From: Hexactinellida sp. DTS-2022
Taxonomy: Eukaryota > Porifera > Hexactinellida
NCBI GenBank assembly: GCA_028753945.1
Contig: JAPNXP010000008.1
Location: 3,286,001-3,350,000, forward strand
Reading direction: 5' to 3'
DNA length: 64,000 nucleotides
Position 1 is the stretch's first letter. The number at the start of each line of letters is the position of its first letter. Below the pieces are notes generated by a model that was not told the origin of the DNA, made no database searches, and was given only the letters and a program-made list of their open reading frames with translations. The position numbers were made by a program, and so were the translations under genes. Below, one piece after another: positions 22,041 to 33,011 of this stretch.

Positions 22041-25000
22041 ATGGCAGTTGTTAATGATATTAAACTTTGCGACTCCAGCGTTGACAACTCTCCCTTTATA
22101 GAAATAGAGAATATGTCGGCACAAATTACAGAAAGCTTTGATAATCTCATTAACATTCTCACTAATCGCAAGCAACAGCATCTAACCGAGCTATCAAACA
22201 TCAAATCTCAGTACGAACAATATATAGCGTATAAACGAGGTGCAGGTCCCTCTGGTCAAACATGTCATAAAGAGTTTGAAATATCAGAAATAAAATGGAG
22301 GTGTGACACAATTTATGAAAACTTATTAACAAAATTAGGTCAAATCGATGTACTGCTCAGCTCAAATGTAGTTCCGTACCATATATTTCCGGAAGAGGCT
22401 ATCGTTGATGAGAAAGTCATGCATCAATCTCGATCATTTGATAAAGTTGGGAAACACAAATCTCCTCCATACTATTCTTCAGTTGCATATTACTGTAACA
22501 AGTGGTACATTCTTGATTCTACGAATTGCAAAATACTTGTATTCGAGACAGAAGGAAATACTCTTAAACAAGAAATTGGGGTTAGGATACGTGGTGATAA
22601 TATTTTTTCAAAATTTCTGTCCATTTCCGAAAATACCATTTACACCTGGAATAGAATCCAAAAATATTTGCTAGCTTTCACTCACGAGGGTGTCTTGCTT
22701 CCTCAAATTCATTTACCGGTTGAAGTAGAAAACCCTTCAAGCATGGCAGTTGGTCATGATGGCTACATGGCTATTGCAGAAAGATCTCTACAATTGGTGT
22801 ATCTGCTCCAGCCCTATCTGAATGATAAGCACCGGTCATTAGGATCCGCTAATAATGAACCCGCGAGTTTGGTGCGTCCAAAAGATGTTTGTTTCACAAA
22901 AGATAATAATATTGTTGTCGTTGACTGTGGAAACCCTCCAATACACATGTATAACACCAAAGGTCATTGGATTAGTAGCTTTGGTTCCAACCAATTAGGA
23001 CAGCTTCTCCCAATTGTATTACTGTTACAGAGAATGGTAAGCAGCATTAAACTTGATCAGTTTGTATTTGTTTATTTCTAAGCGTTTAGAGTCAGGATTT
23101 AATTAAGGATATGAGCTCTCAGCTATAACAATTTTGTATATACTGAAATATACAGATATACAAAATTGATTTATACAAATGACACCTGGTTATGGGAATC
23201 GAGGTAATATAATATCACCAGGGCTTTCATCGAGGCGAAATTTTCTGCGCGCCTAGATTTAGTTTGGTTTGGAGGGGAAATTTCTGAACAAGTTTATTGC
23301 GACACTTTTGTACAACTTTGGTACCACATTTTAGTATAGCGACATTTGTACACAGGCTACTCGCTACTGTCTGGTTACACCATTGGCGTAGGACAACTTT
23401 ATGATTATGGGGCCCGGACATAACATGACGTTCGGAGTGCCTCGAAATTGGAAAATTGGAAGAGATATAAAAGCATAGTATAAAAATTGTACATTTTTTA
23501 CGACTAGATTTATTTCATACACAAGTTATAATAACTAATACCATTGCATAATCTAATTTATAAAAATGAAATTTTACTCGAAATGCTAAACAATAGGCAA
23601 TGATGAAATCAAGTTTGTTTTTTATCGTTTACGACAATAAGTTATATGAGAATTCAAATTATATACGTACAGTCAACTCCATTTATAACGAAGTGCTCGG
23701 GACCGTAGTTTCATTTCGTTATAAGCGGAGTACGATCTTAAAAGAGTTCATATCAAGCTGATTTCGTTATAACCGGTGTCGGAGTGCCAGCGGTCCCCCC
23801 GTGTCAGATGTCCCCCGGACTTTTGGCCCTATAGTCAGATGCATACCTGCCAACCGTACAGGGATTTAAACATTTTGGCTGTTCTGTACAGGCGTACAGG
23901 GATTTATTCAATTTGTAATTTTGTACAGGGATTTTTAATTTACTAATTATATGTCAAATAATGCCTAAAAATGTCTACAGTAAATTAATGATAGTGCATT
24001 GACCACATAAAGGCACAAGGTTTATATATTTATTCAAGCGTACAGGGATTCCCTGTACAGTGGCTGTACTGTATAATATATAATTCAATGCATTCTCCTT
24101 TCCAAAGTACTAATTTTGCAATGTAAGTGTATAGTAATTCCCTGGACGAGCGAGCGCAGCGAACGAGAAAAATTTTGGAAGGTGTACACTGTACAGGGAT
24201 TTTGGCCAATGTACAGGGGGAAATTGGAGCCCTGTGCAGGGATATGACTCAAATAGGTTGGCAGGTATGCAGATGTCCCCCCGGGCCAGTGCCCCTAGGA
24301 TCAGATGTCCCTCCGGACCTATGGCCCTAGGGCTAGATGTCCCCTTAGGGTCAGATGTATTCCCTCAGAAACCTCACACAGGGTCCCAGAACAATAAATT
24401 TCACAATGCACATCACTATAGTTTCATATTCTACATTTAAAGTAGTCCGATTGGGGGACAGCTAACACTAGGGCCACAGGTCCGAGGGGACAGCCTGCCC
24501 TAGTGCAATAGGTCCGGGGGAACCGCTGGCACTATGACACCGGAGTTGGTTCTAACCGGAGTAAAATCAATAGATTATAGGCTATATGGGAAATAAATGA
24601 CTTTGTTATAAGCGGAATTTCGTTATATCCATTTCGTTGTAACCGAAGTTTTAATAATGTAATAAGATGGAAGGATTTCCGGACTGTTGAACGACTTCAT
24701 TATAAGCTATGTATGATATTTAAACTTGATTGATGGGCCGACCCCTTTTTCCTACACCGATGGCCTACATTGCAACACTACTAGTTTAGAAACGATTTTG
24801 TAAATTATTAGACTCATTGTTACATAATATTATAGTCTTTAGACATATCCACATTCTTCGAAGCAAAAAGTGCTGGGTATATCGATAAATATCTGAAAAT
24901 ACGTATATATATATATATCAAGGTTGCAACCGAATAGTTGACCGAATAGTTGCTTGCCGATTAGTTAAGAATCGGTCGCTTACCGAAACACAGTATTATT

Positions 25001-28000
25001 TGTCATTTTGGACCGCATATATATCCATGTCTACAAATACAAGTATTTGTTTCACCTGATAAAGATATTTTGGTGAATATATGTTAGTATTCGGTTGACA
25101 AACTGTACTATTCAGTCAACCGAATAGTACTATTTTGTCAACCGAATACTAAGATCAAATCAGTTAAATATAATCTTTAGCATAGACTACTATATAATAC
25201 AGATGGGAAAGCAGCCGACCAACGAATAAAAAAGAGAGGCCAGTTTATGATTTTCACTCTAATACAATCTATGCTTATAGAACTTGTGAATTTGACTTAA
25301 TATAGGGTAATAGAGTATGGTAAATCCATTAGTAGTATTTATAAGATTCTCAGAACTGCGGTTTAGGCGCCATTTAATGATGACGTCAGCGACAGCTAAT
25401 TTTATATTAAATTGACATGTATGTATCTAAATGTATTAAAATGTACTTGTACACCAATCCGTGACCTTCGTTATATAAGGCCAATTCACGACTTTTAAAA
25501 ATTGGACCATGGATGAGTTCGAAGTCCATTCTGTTAGACTATTTAATTAAACTTTTTGTTACTCGAGTGATCATTTATTATGTCAATTGATTTGATAAAA
25601 TCATTTGTGTTAAAAACAAATGAAAAAGTATAAGATACATACGAAATAACGTAAACTATAACTAAGCAATATCCTTAATTCGATTTTAATTTCTTTAATT
25701 TCCTAATATTATCAGTGTAGGATGCTTGAAGTGTGTTCATATTTTTTGTTTTATTCGATAAAAGACAGTTAGAAGTAGATGTAATCAATTTCCTTATAAT
25801 GAACCATCCGATAGTTTCACAATTTGGACATGTATTTCTCCAGTCTTCGCTTCTTTGGGTTTCTAATAACCGGATGGTCAATTCTACAAGTATTTTAAGA
25901 GAAGGTCCGATAAGAAAAGCATCCCACAACTCAGGAACTTGTTCTATTTTCTTGAAGGTTGTCCATAGAATCAAAATAGATTCAATTACCGTATCAGAAG
26001 GCCATTTCAGTGACCCACGATCAATTATTTCTACAAGCTTGTATTTCGAGTCAGGAGGTTCTTCGATGTGTAGATCTTTGTCTTCTGTTAAGAAGAAGCG
26101 ACACTCAGTACAGTTTTTGGACTTGATCAAATATTTATGCACAGCATAGCCAGCAATGAAAACTATAGACTGGAGAGAACTTATGTCAATCTCGATATCG
26201 TCAATATTCTGTATTTCCGATAGATAGTATTCGAGATCGATAGAACTGTCTATCTGATAATCGAAGGCTGAGAATGTTCCTAAAAATTCTTTCAGTGAAA
26301 AGTGATCTATCGAACGTTTTCTTGGTAGAAGTTTTATAATATTTGAAAGCTTGATTCGACGCTCAGTTTCTAGTATTTGGCAATAAGTGATATGGTATTG
26401 TGCACCTGCCATCATTCTGTATAACCCAAAGTGATGTTCCAAGGGATCAGTCTGAAGGAAAGAAGAAAGAACAAAAGAAAAGTCACAGTTTTGTGTGAGG
26501 TGGTTCACAATTTTTGGTAAAGCCTTACAAGAATGGCGTAGACTAGTAAATGTTTGGGCAGTTAATTTTCCTTTTTTCTCTGGGATATCTTTCCATCGTC
26601 CAAGCCAATCGACAATTCTATCAAGGTAACAAAATCTCGGATCATTATTAACTAATGGGAGCGAGAGATCATCTTTTAATCGAGTTCCTTTATTTGGGGT
26701 ATTGACATTGAAAATTTTCCAAAGGTTGGAGATTATTGTAATGAATTCAGCAGTATCGGACTTGAATTCGGTACGCGAAGAGTTCTGGATGGTTAGTGCA
26801 GCAGCAGTTGATTCATTAAAAATACGCTGAGCTAAACTGACGTTTTGCCTCTCTAGATTTGATGGCCAACATGATTTGGCTGTAAGACGATGTGCTAGTT
26901 TTGCAACAGAGTTCTGTTCACTTCGAAATAGGAGGCGAATGTCTTCGAAAAGGGCTTTGTTAGTGCTGTTAAAATCCTCAAAGTTTGGATACAGAAAAGT
27001 ACAGTTATAATCAGTCTGATTTAACCAGTTGTTTCGAATACTCTTTAAGATGTGTACAAAATCGAAGAGTAATACAATACATCGTTGTGAATTGAGAGGA
27101 TGAGGGACTACAGTATCTAGTGTATTTGTTGGTGAGAATAATTTGAAAAGAGATACATTCATCGGGTAATTATCTGTGCAAATGGCCTGAACCTTTAGAT
27201 TACAGTTTTCTATATCACCAATAACTGTTTTAATGATAGGGAAAATTTCTTTGGCAGATGATTTTGAACAAGGAAGAAGTCGAACAATAGTTGACCATTT
27301 TTTATATAGGCTTGAAACCATTATCGCGAAAACAGTTCTGGCAGGCTCATTTGATTGAATAGACGAACCGATTATCCTTCCACCTTTGTATGTGTAATCA
27401 GACTTAACATGGACTTCATCCATCTGAACAATAACGTTCCGCTCCATAGGATTAAATTCCAAGGTTGACTGTTTAAGATAACAAGCAAATTCACTGTCTA
27501 AACCAATGTTCGAATAGAGCCGTTGAAGAGTTGAATGGTGCGGGAATGAAACGTAGTCGAGAGATTGAAGATATCTGTAACATGATGGTGAGACCAACTG
27601 ACACTTAAGCGCCATTACCAAAGTGATCAAATTATATCTTCGATTATTTTTGGAAACAAGAATGTTCTCCAGTTGGTTAATAATGAATTGAAGGCGAGGT
27701 AATAATTTGGATTGATTAGTAGAGTCATTGACTGATTTGATAGTAGGAATATGCTCAATATTATTCTCTTCCTCAATATTATAGGCTACAGCACGTAACT
27801 GATTGGTTGCATTACTAATCTGTTCTTTAATAGATTTGAAACCCAGTAATGATGGTTCTTCAACGTGTTCAAGTTTCTCAAACAAAACTTCTATCTGTCT
27901 AATATCGGTTATCGTACTTTGATCGAGCGAAATTTCATTGGTATAAGCGAAAGCTTTCGTAATTAAAAATTCATTGATGGAGAGCGTAAATTCAATAGCT

Positions 28001-31000
28001 ACATGCGAATCACAAATTCTTGGTTTGATGAAATATAGCATGTTTTGATTCGGCACCCACAAAACCCAATTTTTAGGTAATCTTACGAAGTTGACCTTCT
28101 CTCTCAATTCTTGAAATGTCCGGATGTTATATTTATTATCTTCGATTTCCTTCTGTTGAAGGCTTTCGTGAAGAGCCATCGAAAAAAAGTTCTGTTCTTT
28201 GGTTTCTTTATCTAGGCGATTAAAAGATTTGGTAGATGAGGAAGAGAGGTAAGATGGACAATTTGGTAAAAATATAGGGACTGCATCGCTACGAATTTTA
28301 GGAATGTCTCGTTTTCGAGTAGAAGTTGTTCCATCAGCTTGTGCAATTGAGTAGGTGGTCTCAATGTCCACTTCAGAAAAATGTTTGGCACAGACATGTA
28401 CTTTCTGTAGATCTTCAACGCCTTCTCTACATAGCGCCCTTAGCCATTTTTGGACAAGTTCGGGTGGTCCTCTTGGGAGTTTGAATATCGGCGTATACGG
28501 TTCACCTGTGTAATTGCTTCTACAGCCGGGCGCAGAACATCTATTAGGCATCAGAATTAATAGACGCTATTTGGTTTCTAGATCAAACGTATAATAATAT
28601 TTTAAGTCCAAAATAATTGCGTTAAGTTAACAATTGCTAGAGAAGCTAATAGTGTGAATACATTGAAATAAGTAAATCGAGTTAACTACTGAAGATAATA
28701 ATTAACAAGTAATATATTAAAGGTTCCATATTATTAATAATGTAGGATGTTAATATACTATGAGTAATATATAAACATTTTGGTTGTAAATTAAATTGAT
28801 TCTAACGAACCATAATATTTATATTTATAATATTTATATAACAATCCATTTATGTTCAGACTTATGATGGACTTCGATCTCATCCATTGTCCAAAAAATT
28901 AGAGTCGTGAATTGGCCTTATATAACGAAGGTCACGGTTTAATTGTGCACTTATTTTATTTGAACTCCGCCCCTTGTTCAAAACCTCGACTACTTTATCT
29001 TCCATAGGTTGTTAATACGTATATGTTACCGTCGAAATTGAGGATCACGAAGTTGAGATTTCGAATATAAGAAATCTCAATTTCGACGGTTTAAATACAT
29101 GTATATAATATCCGTACTATAGGAATATGTGTATTTCTGACTTATTGTATAAAACTTTTCCTAAATCAATCCTTAGATCTCATTATCTTATGCCATTCAA
29201 ATGCTCTGTCGTACATTGTCATTCGGGATATTCCAATGGACCTAGTAAAGTTATGTTTGCCTTTCCAAAGCAAGATGAGCTTCGACAGAAATGGGTGAAG
29301 TTTTTGAATCGAGAAGCTTTCACAATTACTCAGTCTTCACGAATATGCATCCAACATTTTGAAGAAAAATATATAATTCCCCATCCATTAAAGACGAGGC
29401 TAAATTTGAAACTCAGCCCTATCCCAACAATATACCCTTCTTCTATCCCTAAAAGCCAGCAGGCTATTATCTCTCCACCTATTCGAAAAAAACCTATTGT
29501 GCGGATTTTTCAGAAAGATGAATTACCCATTTTTCAATCTCGATCAAAATGCGAAAGTTTACAAGATATCTTAAGCCACATAAAATCAGCGATCGAGTAT
29601 CGAGACTTTTTTCATTCTTCTACTGAAACAGATCTTACTATTTATCGGGTTGAAATACAATCAGGTGTAGCTACAGTTATGGAGTGTATAAATATCAGTT
29701 CTGATTTACATGTGAAGCTTAGTTTTGAAGGATTCCCTATTCCTCTTCCAGATTATATATCGAATTCTAAAGGTTCTAAAATTCGTAACTTGGATATGTT
29801 AACAAATTTACCCATCTATTGTCGAAACATCACTCACAATTATGATATTGAACCTCTTAAAGATCTGTTGCGACTCGTATACTATTGCCCTAAAGGAAAG
29901 TGTAAATACTCTACCAGTACTCTTCGATTTGCCCTTCAATTGCGCTATACTTCAAATGCAGCTTATAATCTATTACGTCAATACATGCCGCTACCTAGCC
30001 AGAGATTATTACGTTGTTTAAAATCCGACTCCATTGATAGTATAAAAGCTTTATCTAAATTTCGTGAAGATGGTTTTTTTGGAAATGATGTCGTAATTCT
30101 TCTTGATGAAATGCATCTACAGCAACAAGTACAATTTGACGGACAAACTATTATTGGTTGTAATGAAGATCTCCAAATGTACAAGAGCATACTTTGTTTT
30201 ATGGCGATGTCTCTCACTAATACTATCCCCTTTATCATTAAAGCTATTCCATTATTCACTATATCGTCCAAAATTGTAAGTAATGGTATCCTTAATTGTC
30301 TGGAAAATTTAACCTATGAAAAGTTTCATCCTCGTGCTGTTATTTCTGATAATCACCGAACCAATATTTCTTCGTTCAACTATTTGATGAATACTTATCC
30401 AGTTCCTGAAAAGAAATACTGTATGATCAATCCAAATAATTCTCTAATTGTTTACTTGCTTTTTGATACAGTTTACCTAATCAAAAACATTCGGAATAAT
30501 CTTATTGGTGCTCGGTTCTTTCAAATTCCACAGCTGCAATTAAAACTTCAAGAATTAACTCTTATAGTTCCAGCAGGGAATGTATTTTGGCGTAGTCTTC
30601 ACAAAGTTCATGACGCAGACCACTCTCTCAATTTCCATCTTCGAAAAGCTCCATCTTTAAACTACCAAGCACTTCACCCAGGAAATAACAAACAATCGGT
30701 TCCACTAGCTCTTGCTATTTTTGATAGTAAAACCTCAGCTGCAATGCGTGAATATCTCAGGGATGAAGATATAGTAACTCCAGCATTCTTAGAGCTGGTA
30801 AACATGTGGTGGTTGCTTGTTAATTCCAAAGAACGTTTTCATCCGCATCACTTTGGAAATGCTATTAGTCCAAATACGCTTAAAGATAAACGTACCTTTC
30901 TACTGGAAATGAACAATTGGTTATCAACTTGGAAACTTTCGAAAAAACTTGGTCTCACTAAACAAACCTTTGAAGCATTAATGAATACAAATGCCGCTAT

Positions 31001-32486
31001 TGCTGATCTATCATATGATTTAATCACAGATGGCTTTCATTACGTATTAACCGGAAGATTACAGACCGATCCATTAGAAAGGAGATTTTCTCAATATAGA
31101 CAAATGAGTGGCGGTCGTTTTCTAGTGAGTTTAACTGAGATACTGCGTTCTGAAAAGATAATAACTTACCAGCACCTTCTCAAACGCGATATCGACTTTA
31201 GTGGCTTAATAGTGTCTTCAACTGATGAAATAAATAAGCTAATTTCTGATTTTTTAATCACATTACCGACTGATTCTATTGACCTACTTTCTTTATCAGA
31301 TAACTCTAAACATATTGTTGCTTATGTAGCAGGGTACATCTCTCATTCGCTCATACAACGTTCCAACTGTGATGTTTGTTTTGAACTACTTCAGAAAGAT
31401 CAGATGAATAATTCTTATATTGAGATTCTTAATAGAGGGGGGCTCCAGTTACCAACAGTAATCCTTTACCAGTATGTAGAAACTGCATTTTGTATACTCG
31501 AATCGTTTGAATCGAAGATATTGGCAACTAAACTTCCAACTAAACATGTAATGCTCCACCTACTTGCACAGGTATCAGTTGAATGGGATTCTGGTTTTGT
31601 TTGCGATCTACATGCTACTGATGGTTGTAAGAGAGTTCATTCGATTGTAACTAATCTTTATCTTAAAGGACTTTCCAATGAAGTTAGTGAAACTGCTAGA
31701 AAGTCTCAAGTTGATTCATTTAAGGCCAAGAAACGTAGACTACCAGACTGATTGTTTGTCTTTATTATCATTATAATAAATTATGCTCCATTGAATTCTT
31801 TTATGTGTATACTGTATACATGTGTATTAGCTGTCGCTGACGTCATCATTAAATGGCGCCTAAACCGCAGTTCTGAGAATCTTATAAATACTACTAATGG
31901 ATTTACCATACTCTATTACCCTATATTAAGTCAAATTCACAAGTTCTATAAGCATAGATTGTATTAGAGTGAAAATCATAAACTGGCCTCTCTTTTTTAT
32001 TCGTTGGTCGGCTGCTTTCCCATCTGTATTATATAGTAGTCTATGTCTTTAGGTAAGTCCAATGCTTTTATTTGATGAGCTAAATACATCAGGGTTCATA
32101 AAAAACAAATAAACCTGAATTTGGGTAAGAGACCGATTCATTGCTAATCGGCAAGCAATTATTCGGTCAACTATTCGGTTGCAACCTTGATATATATATA
32201 TATACATCTATATTTAAATTTGAATTGAATTCAAAAGTTTAACTTTCTTCTAGGGTTTGTAATTGTGTCATGTTCAGAGGGCTTTCTACGAGTTTATGAT
32301 CCTAAAACAACAATTGGCTATAGGATTGGTAGGTCAGGTTCTATGAATAAAGAGAGTGGGCAATTTTGTTTCCCCACTACGTCAGCTTATTCAGAAGATG
32401 GAAAAATTGGTGTATGCGATTATGAGAATCACCGAGTACAGTTTTTCAACTTGACTAACATTATACTGAAGTATTTTTTTGATTAG
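22041..32486 (+). CDS. Coiled-coil NHL-repeat protein, two exons with a 9.2-kb intron
   Basis: Exon 1 (22041-23036) encodes a coiled-coil N-terminus (residues about 25-75, heptad-like) followed by beta-propeller repeats with segments such as VVVDCGNPPIHMYNTKG. Exon 2 (32254-32486) encodes two more blades. A donor GTAAGC follows 23036 and an acceptor TTCTTCTAG precedes 32254. The junction is phase 1 and reads TVTENG-FVIVSC, exactly an NHL blade strand. To reach the donor, exon 1 must change frame by -1 near 23001-23008. Without that the ORF runs on to a stop at 23081. The gene is therefore either freshly broken by one lost base or carries an assembly error. NHL propellers bind RNA or protein in TRIM2/3/Brat-type proteins, but no RING or B-box is visible here. 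The intron houses two nested P-type transposons. Confidence 0.65.
23676..24660. mobile_element. Composite mariner/Tigger-type palindromic region
   Basis: Begins TACAGTCAACTCCATTTATA with CGTTATAAGCGGAG motifs and ends with TTCGTTATATCC/TTCGTTGTAACCGAAG motifs near 24612-24650. The middle repeats CAGATGTCCCC-type text in both orientations (about 23800-24540). A second element is inserted at about 23843-24271. Termini are diverged and no exact duplication is claimed. Confidence 0.5.
23843..24271. mobile_element. MITE with CATACCTGCCAACC ends
   Basis: Ends CATACCTGCCAACC and GGTTGGCAGGTATG, flanked on both sides by CAGATG. Arms repeat GTACAGGGATTT many times. A palindrome GAGCGAGCGCAGCGAACGAG lies inside. 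The six flanking bases may be target duplication or local repetition. Confidence 0.65.
25459..28937 (-). mobile_element. P-element-like transposon A (inner)
   Basis: Inverted repeats of 34 bp at 25459-25492 and 28904-28937, starting CCGTGACCTTCGTTATATAA, followed by a second matched block around GGATGAGTTCGAAGTCCAT (left) and its inverse (right). The intact transposase gene is on the minus strand. I could not find a matching 8-bp target duplication at these ends, so the true termini may lie slightly outside. It separates the left repeat of element B from the B gene. Confidence 0.8.
25675..28551 (-). CDS. THAP-domain P-element-type transposase A, 958 aa
   Basis: An N-terminal THAP zinc finger occupies residues 1-96: C5-x4-C10, W36, C54-x2-H57 and a final AVPIFLP box. 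It binds the element ends. A long helical region follows, then an RNase-H-like catalytic core. The three acidic residues expected from the P-element/THAP9 family are visible in VQMDEVH, CTDNYPMN and TDPLEHHFG. The LFDFVHILKSIRNN segment matches the inserted domain that binds GTP in Drosophila P transposase. No intron, stop or frameshift is present, so it may be active. Length is similar to THAP9. The gene lies wholly between the inverted repeats at 25459 and 28937, which marks it as a transposon gene rather than a host THAP gene. Confidence 0.92.
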   Translation of the reverse strand: MPNRCSAPGCRSNYTGEPYTPIFKLPRGPPELVQKWLRALCREGVEDLQKVHVCAKHFSEVDIETTYSIAQADGTTSTRKRDIPKIRSDAVPIFLPNCPSYLSSSSTKSFNRLDKETKEQNFFSMALHESLQQKEIEDNKYNIRTFQELREKVNFVRLPKNWVLWVPNQNMLYFIKPRICDSHVAIEFTLSINEFLITKAFAYTNEISLDQSTITDIRQIEVLFEKLEHVEEPSLLGFKSIKEQISNATNQLRAVAYNIEEENNIEHIPTIKSVNDSTNQSKLLPRLQFIINQLENILVSKNNRRYNLITLVMALKCQLVSPSCYRYLQSLDYVSFPHHSTLQRLYSNIGLDSEFACYLKQSTLEFNPMERNVIVQMDEVHVKSDYTYKGGRIIGSSIQSNEPARTVFAIMVSSLYKKWSTIVRLLPCSKSSAKEIFPIIKTVIGDIENCNLKVQAICTDNYPMNVSLFKLFSPTNTLDTVVPHPLNSQRCIVLLFDFVHILKSIRNNWLNQTDYNCTFLYPNFEDFNSTNKALFEDIRLLFRSEQNSVAKLAHRLTAKSCWPSNLERQNVSLAQRIFNESTAAALTIQNSSRTEFKSDTAEFITIISNLWKIFNVNTPNKGTRLKDDLSLPLVNNDPRFCYLDRIVDWLGRWKDIPEKKGKLTAQTFTSLRHSCKALPKIVNHLTQNCDFSFVLSSFLQTDPLEHHFGLYRMMAGAQYHITYCQILETERRIKLSNIIKLLPRKRSIDHFSLKEFLGTFSAFDYQIDSSIDLEYYLSEIQNIDDIEIDISSLQSIVFIAGYAVHKYLIKSKNCTECRFFLTEDKDLHIEEPPDSKYKLVEIIDRGSLKWPSDTVIESILILWTTFKKIEQVPELWDAFLIGPSLKILVELTIRLLETQRSEDWRNTCPNCETIGWFIIRKLITSTSNCLLSNKTKNMNTLQASYTDNIRKLKKLKSN
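29029..29093. repeat. Perfect short hairpin upstream of transposase B
   Basis: ACCGTCGAAATTGAG and its inverse flank about 35 bp, with inner matches (GAGATTTC...GAAATCTC). It lies about 95 bp before the start codon of transposase B, in B-element sequence. It may be a tiny MITE or a regulatory fold. Confidence 0.6.
29190..31751 (+). CDS. THAP-domain P-element-type transposase B, 853 aa
   Basis: I start at the methionine of MPFKCSVVHC, because this begins the THAP finger as in transposase A. The ATG 63 bp upstream would add 21 residues without homology. THAP landmarks are C5-x4-C10, W35, C53-x2-H56 and PIPTIYP at 77-83. Candidate catalytic acids lie in LLDEMHL, VISDNHRTN and TDPLERRFSQ. The domain following is LFDTVYLIKNIRNN, with Tyr in the place of the His seen in A. 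The two transposases share layout and these motifs but are well diverged, so A and B are separate lineages rather than recent duplicates. The frame is intact in a single exon. It presumably mobilises element B. Confidence 0.92.
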   Translation: MPFKCSVVHCHSGYSNGPSKVMFAFPKQDELRQKWVKFLNREAFTITQSSRICIQHFEEKYIIPHPLKTRLNLKLSPIPTIYPSSIPKSQQAIISPPIRKKPIVRIFQKDELPIFQSRSKCESLQDILSHIKSAIEYRDFFHSSTETDLTIYRVEIQSGVATVMECINISSDLHVKLSFEGFPIPLPDYISNSKGSKIRNLDMLTNLPIYCRNITHNYDIEPLKDLLRLVYYCPKGKCKYSTSTLRFALQLRYTSNAAYNLLRQYMPLPSQRLLRCLKSDSIDSIKALSKFREDGFFGNDVVILLDEMHLQQQVQFDGQTIIGCNEDLQMYKSILCFMAMSLTNTIPFIIKAIPLFTISSKIVSNGILNCLENLTYEKFHPRAVISDNHRTNISSFNYLMNTYPVPEKKYCMINPNNSLIVYLLFDTVYLIKNIRNNLIGARFFQIPQLQLKLQELTLIVPAGNVFWRSLHKVHDADHSLNFHLRKAPSLNYQALHPGNNKQSVPLALAIFDSKTSAAMREYLRDEDIVTPAFLELVNMWWLLVNSKERFHPHHFGNAISPNTLKDKRTFLLEMNNWLSTWKLSKKLGLTKQTFEALMNTNAAIADLSYDLITDGFHYVLTGRLQTDPLERRFSQYRQMSGGRFLVSLTEILRSEKIITYQHLLKRDIDFSGLIVSSTDEINKLISDFLITLPTDSIDLLSLSDNSKHIVAYVAGYISHSLIQRSNCDVCFELLQKDQMNNSYIEILNRGGLQLPTVILYQYVETAFCILESFESKILATKLPTKHVMLHLLAQVSVEWDSGFVCDLHATDGCKRVHSIVTNLYLKGLSNEVSETARKSQVDSFKAKKRRLPD
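32254..32486 (+). CDS. Exon 2 of the NHL gene
   Basis: Starts with GG completing a glycine codon split across the intron. The reading includes SCSEGFLRVYD and VCDYENHRVQFFN, which are consecutive NHL blade motifs, and ends at TAG 32484-32486. It has no methionine start of its own, supporting an internal or terminal exon rather than a separate gene. A final tail after FFNLT is short. Confidence 0.65.
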
Positions 32487-33011
32487 CTTATGTGTATTAC
32501 TTGTATTGTCTCAGAGTTATATCATGTTCATAAGTGGATATCCAATTGATTATTATCGTTAATTTCTCTATTTGTATCATAATTGCCATTAAAACAATGA
32601 GACACCTACAACAAAATTGGCAACGAAAAGTTGCCTTACTTTGAAATGTAGGTGTAATAACGGAAATAATGACAATATTCGTACAAGAAAAACGTAAGAA
32701 ATATGCATCAACAATGTAACCTGACTGTAAAACAATGAGAAACTTTATTATACATAATCTTTTATTCAGGTATTTTCGAACACTACTATTTAACTCGTTT
32801 AACCAATCCATGGTCCAAAAAATACATGAGTGTCATTGCATTAGTTTATTTATTAGAATGCGATGTACCTGCGTTCTTTTCACAGACACGTTCAATCAAC
32901 ATTATTTTTGTAAATGCATAACGAATTGGTAAAACTAAACAATTGAAGAAAAAGAATACCAAAATAGAAAATGAATATAAGGGTCAATTAAAGTTTGGAA
33001 GTAATTAGTGT
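32487..33011. other. Spacer between convergent NHL genes
   Basis: No gene. Sequence is AT-rich; 3' UTRs of the two convergent NHL genes are expected here. No repeat is recognised. Confidence 0.4.

Larger units (their letters stand above)
25181..32045 (+). mobile_element. P-element-like transposon B (outer)
   Basis: Near-perfect inverted repeats of about 215 bp: 25181-25397 and 31830-32045, starting CATAGACTACTATATAATAC. A 7-bp TCTTTAG directly abuts both ends; P-superfamily elements normally duplicate 8 bp. It carries an intact THAP transposase gene on the plus strand (29190-31751). A second P-type element is inserted between its left repeat and its gene. The high identity of the repeats and open frame suggest recent activity. 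Confidence 0.85.
24919..32189. mobile_element. MITE split by a P-element-like transposon
   Basis: Terminal inverted repeat CAAGGTTGCAACCGAATAG at 24919 and its inverse ending at 32189, with ACCGAATAGT motifs repeated subterminally. Flanks are ATATATAT on both sides, compatible with an 8-bp duplication but ambiguous because the region is an AT repeat. The two halves (24919-25180 and 32046-32189) are separated by the P-type element. This is the oldest layer of the nest in the NHL intron. Confidence 0.75.

Noticed and set aside
23037..23081. Natural end of the first NHL ORF at 23081
   Set aside because: The reading after 23008 loses NHL character, whereas the shifted frame restores it up to a perfect donor.
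25675..31751. THAP genes as host THAP9-type genes
   Set aside because: Each lies inside its own inverted repeats and the pair is nested, so transposon genes are the better call.
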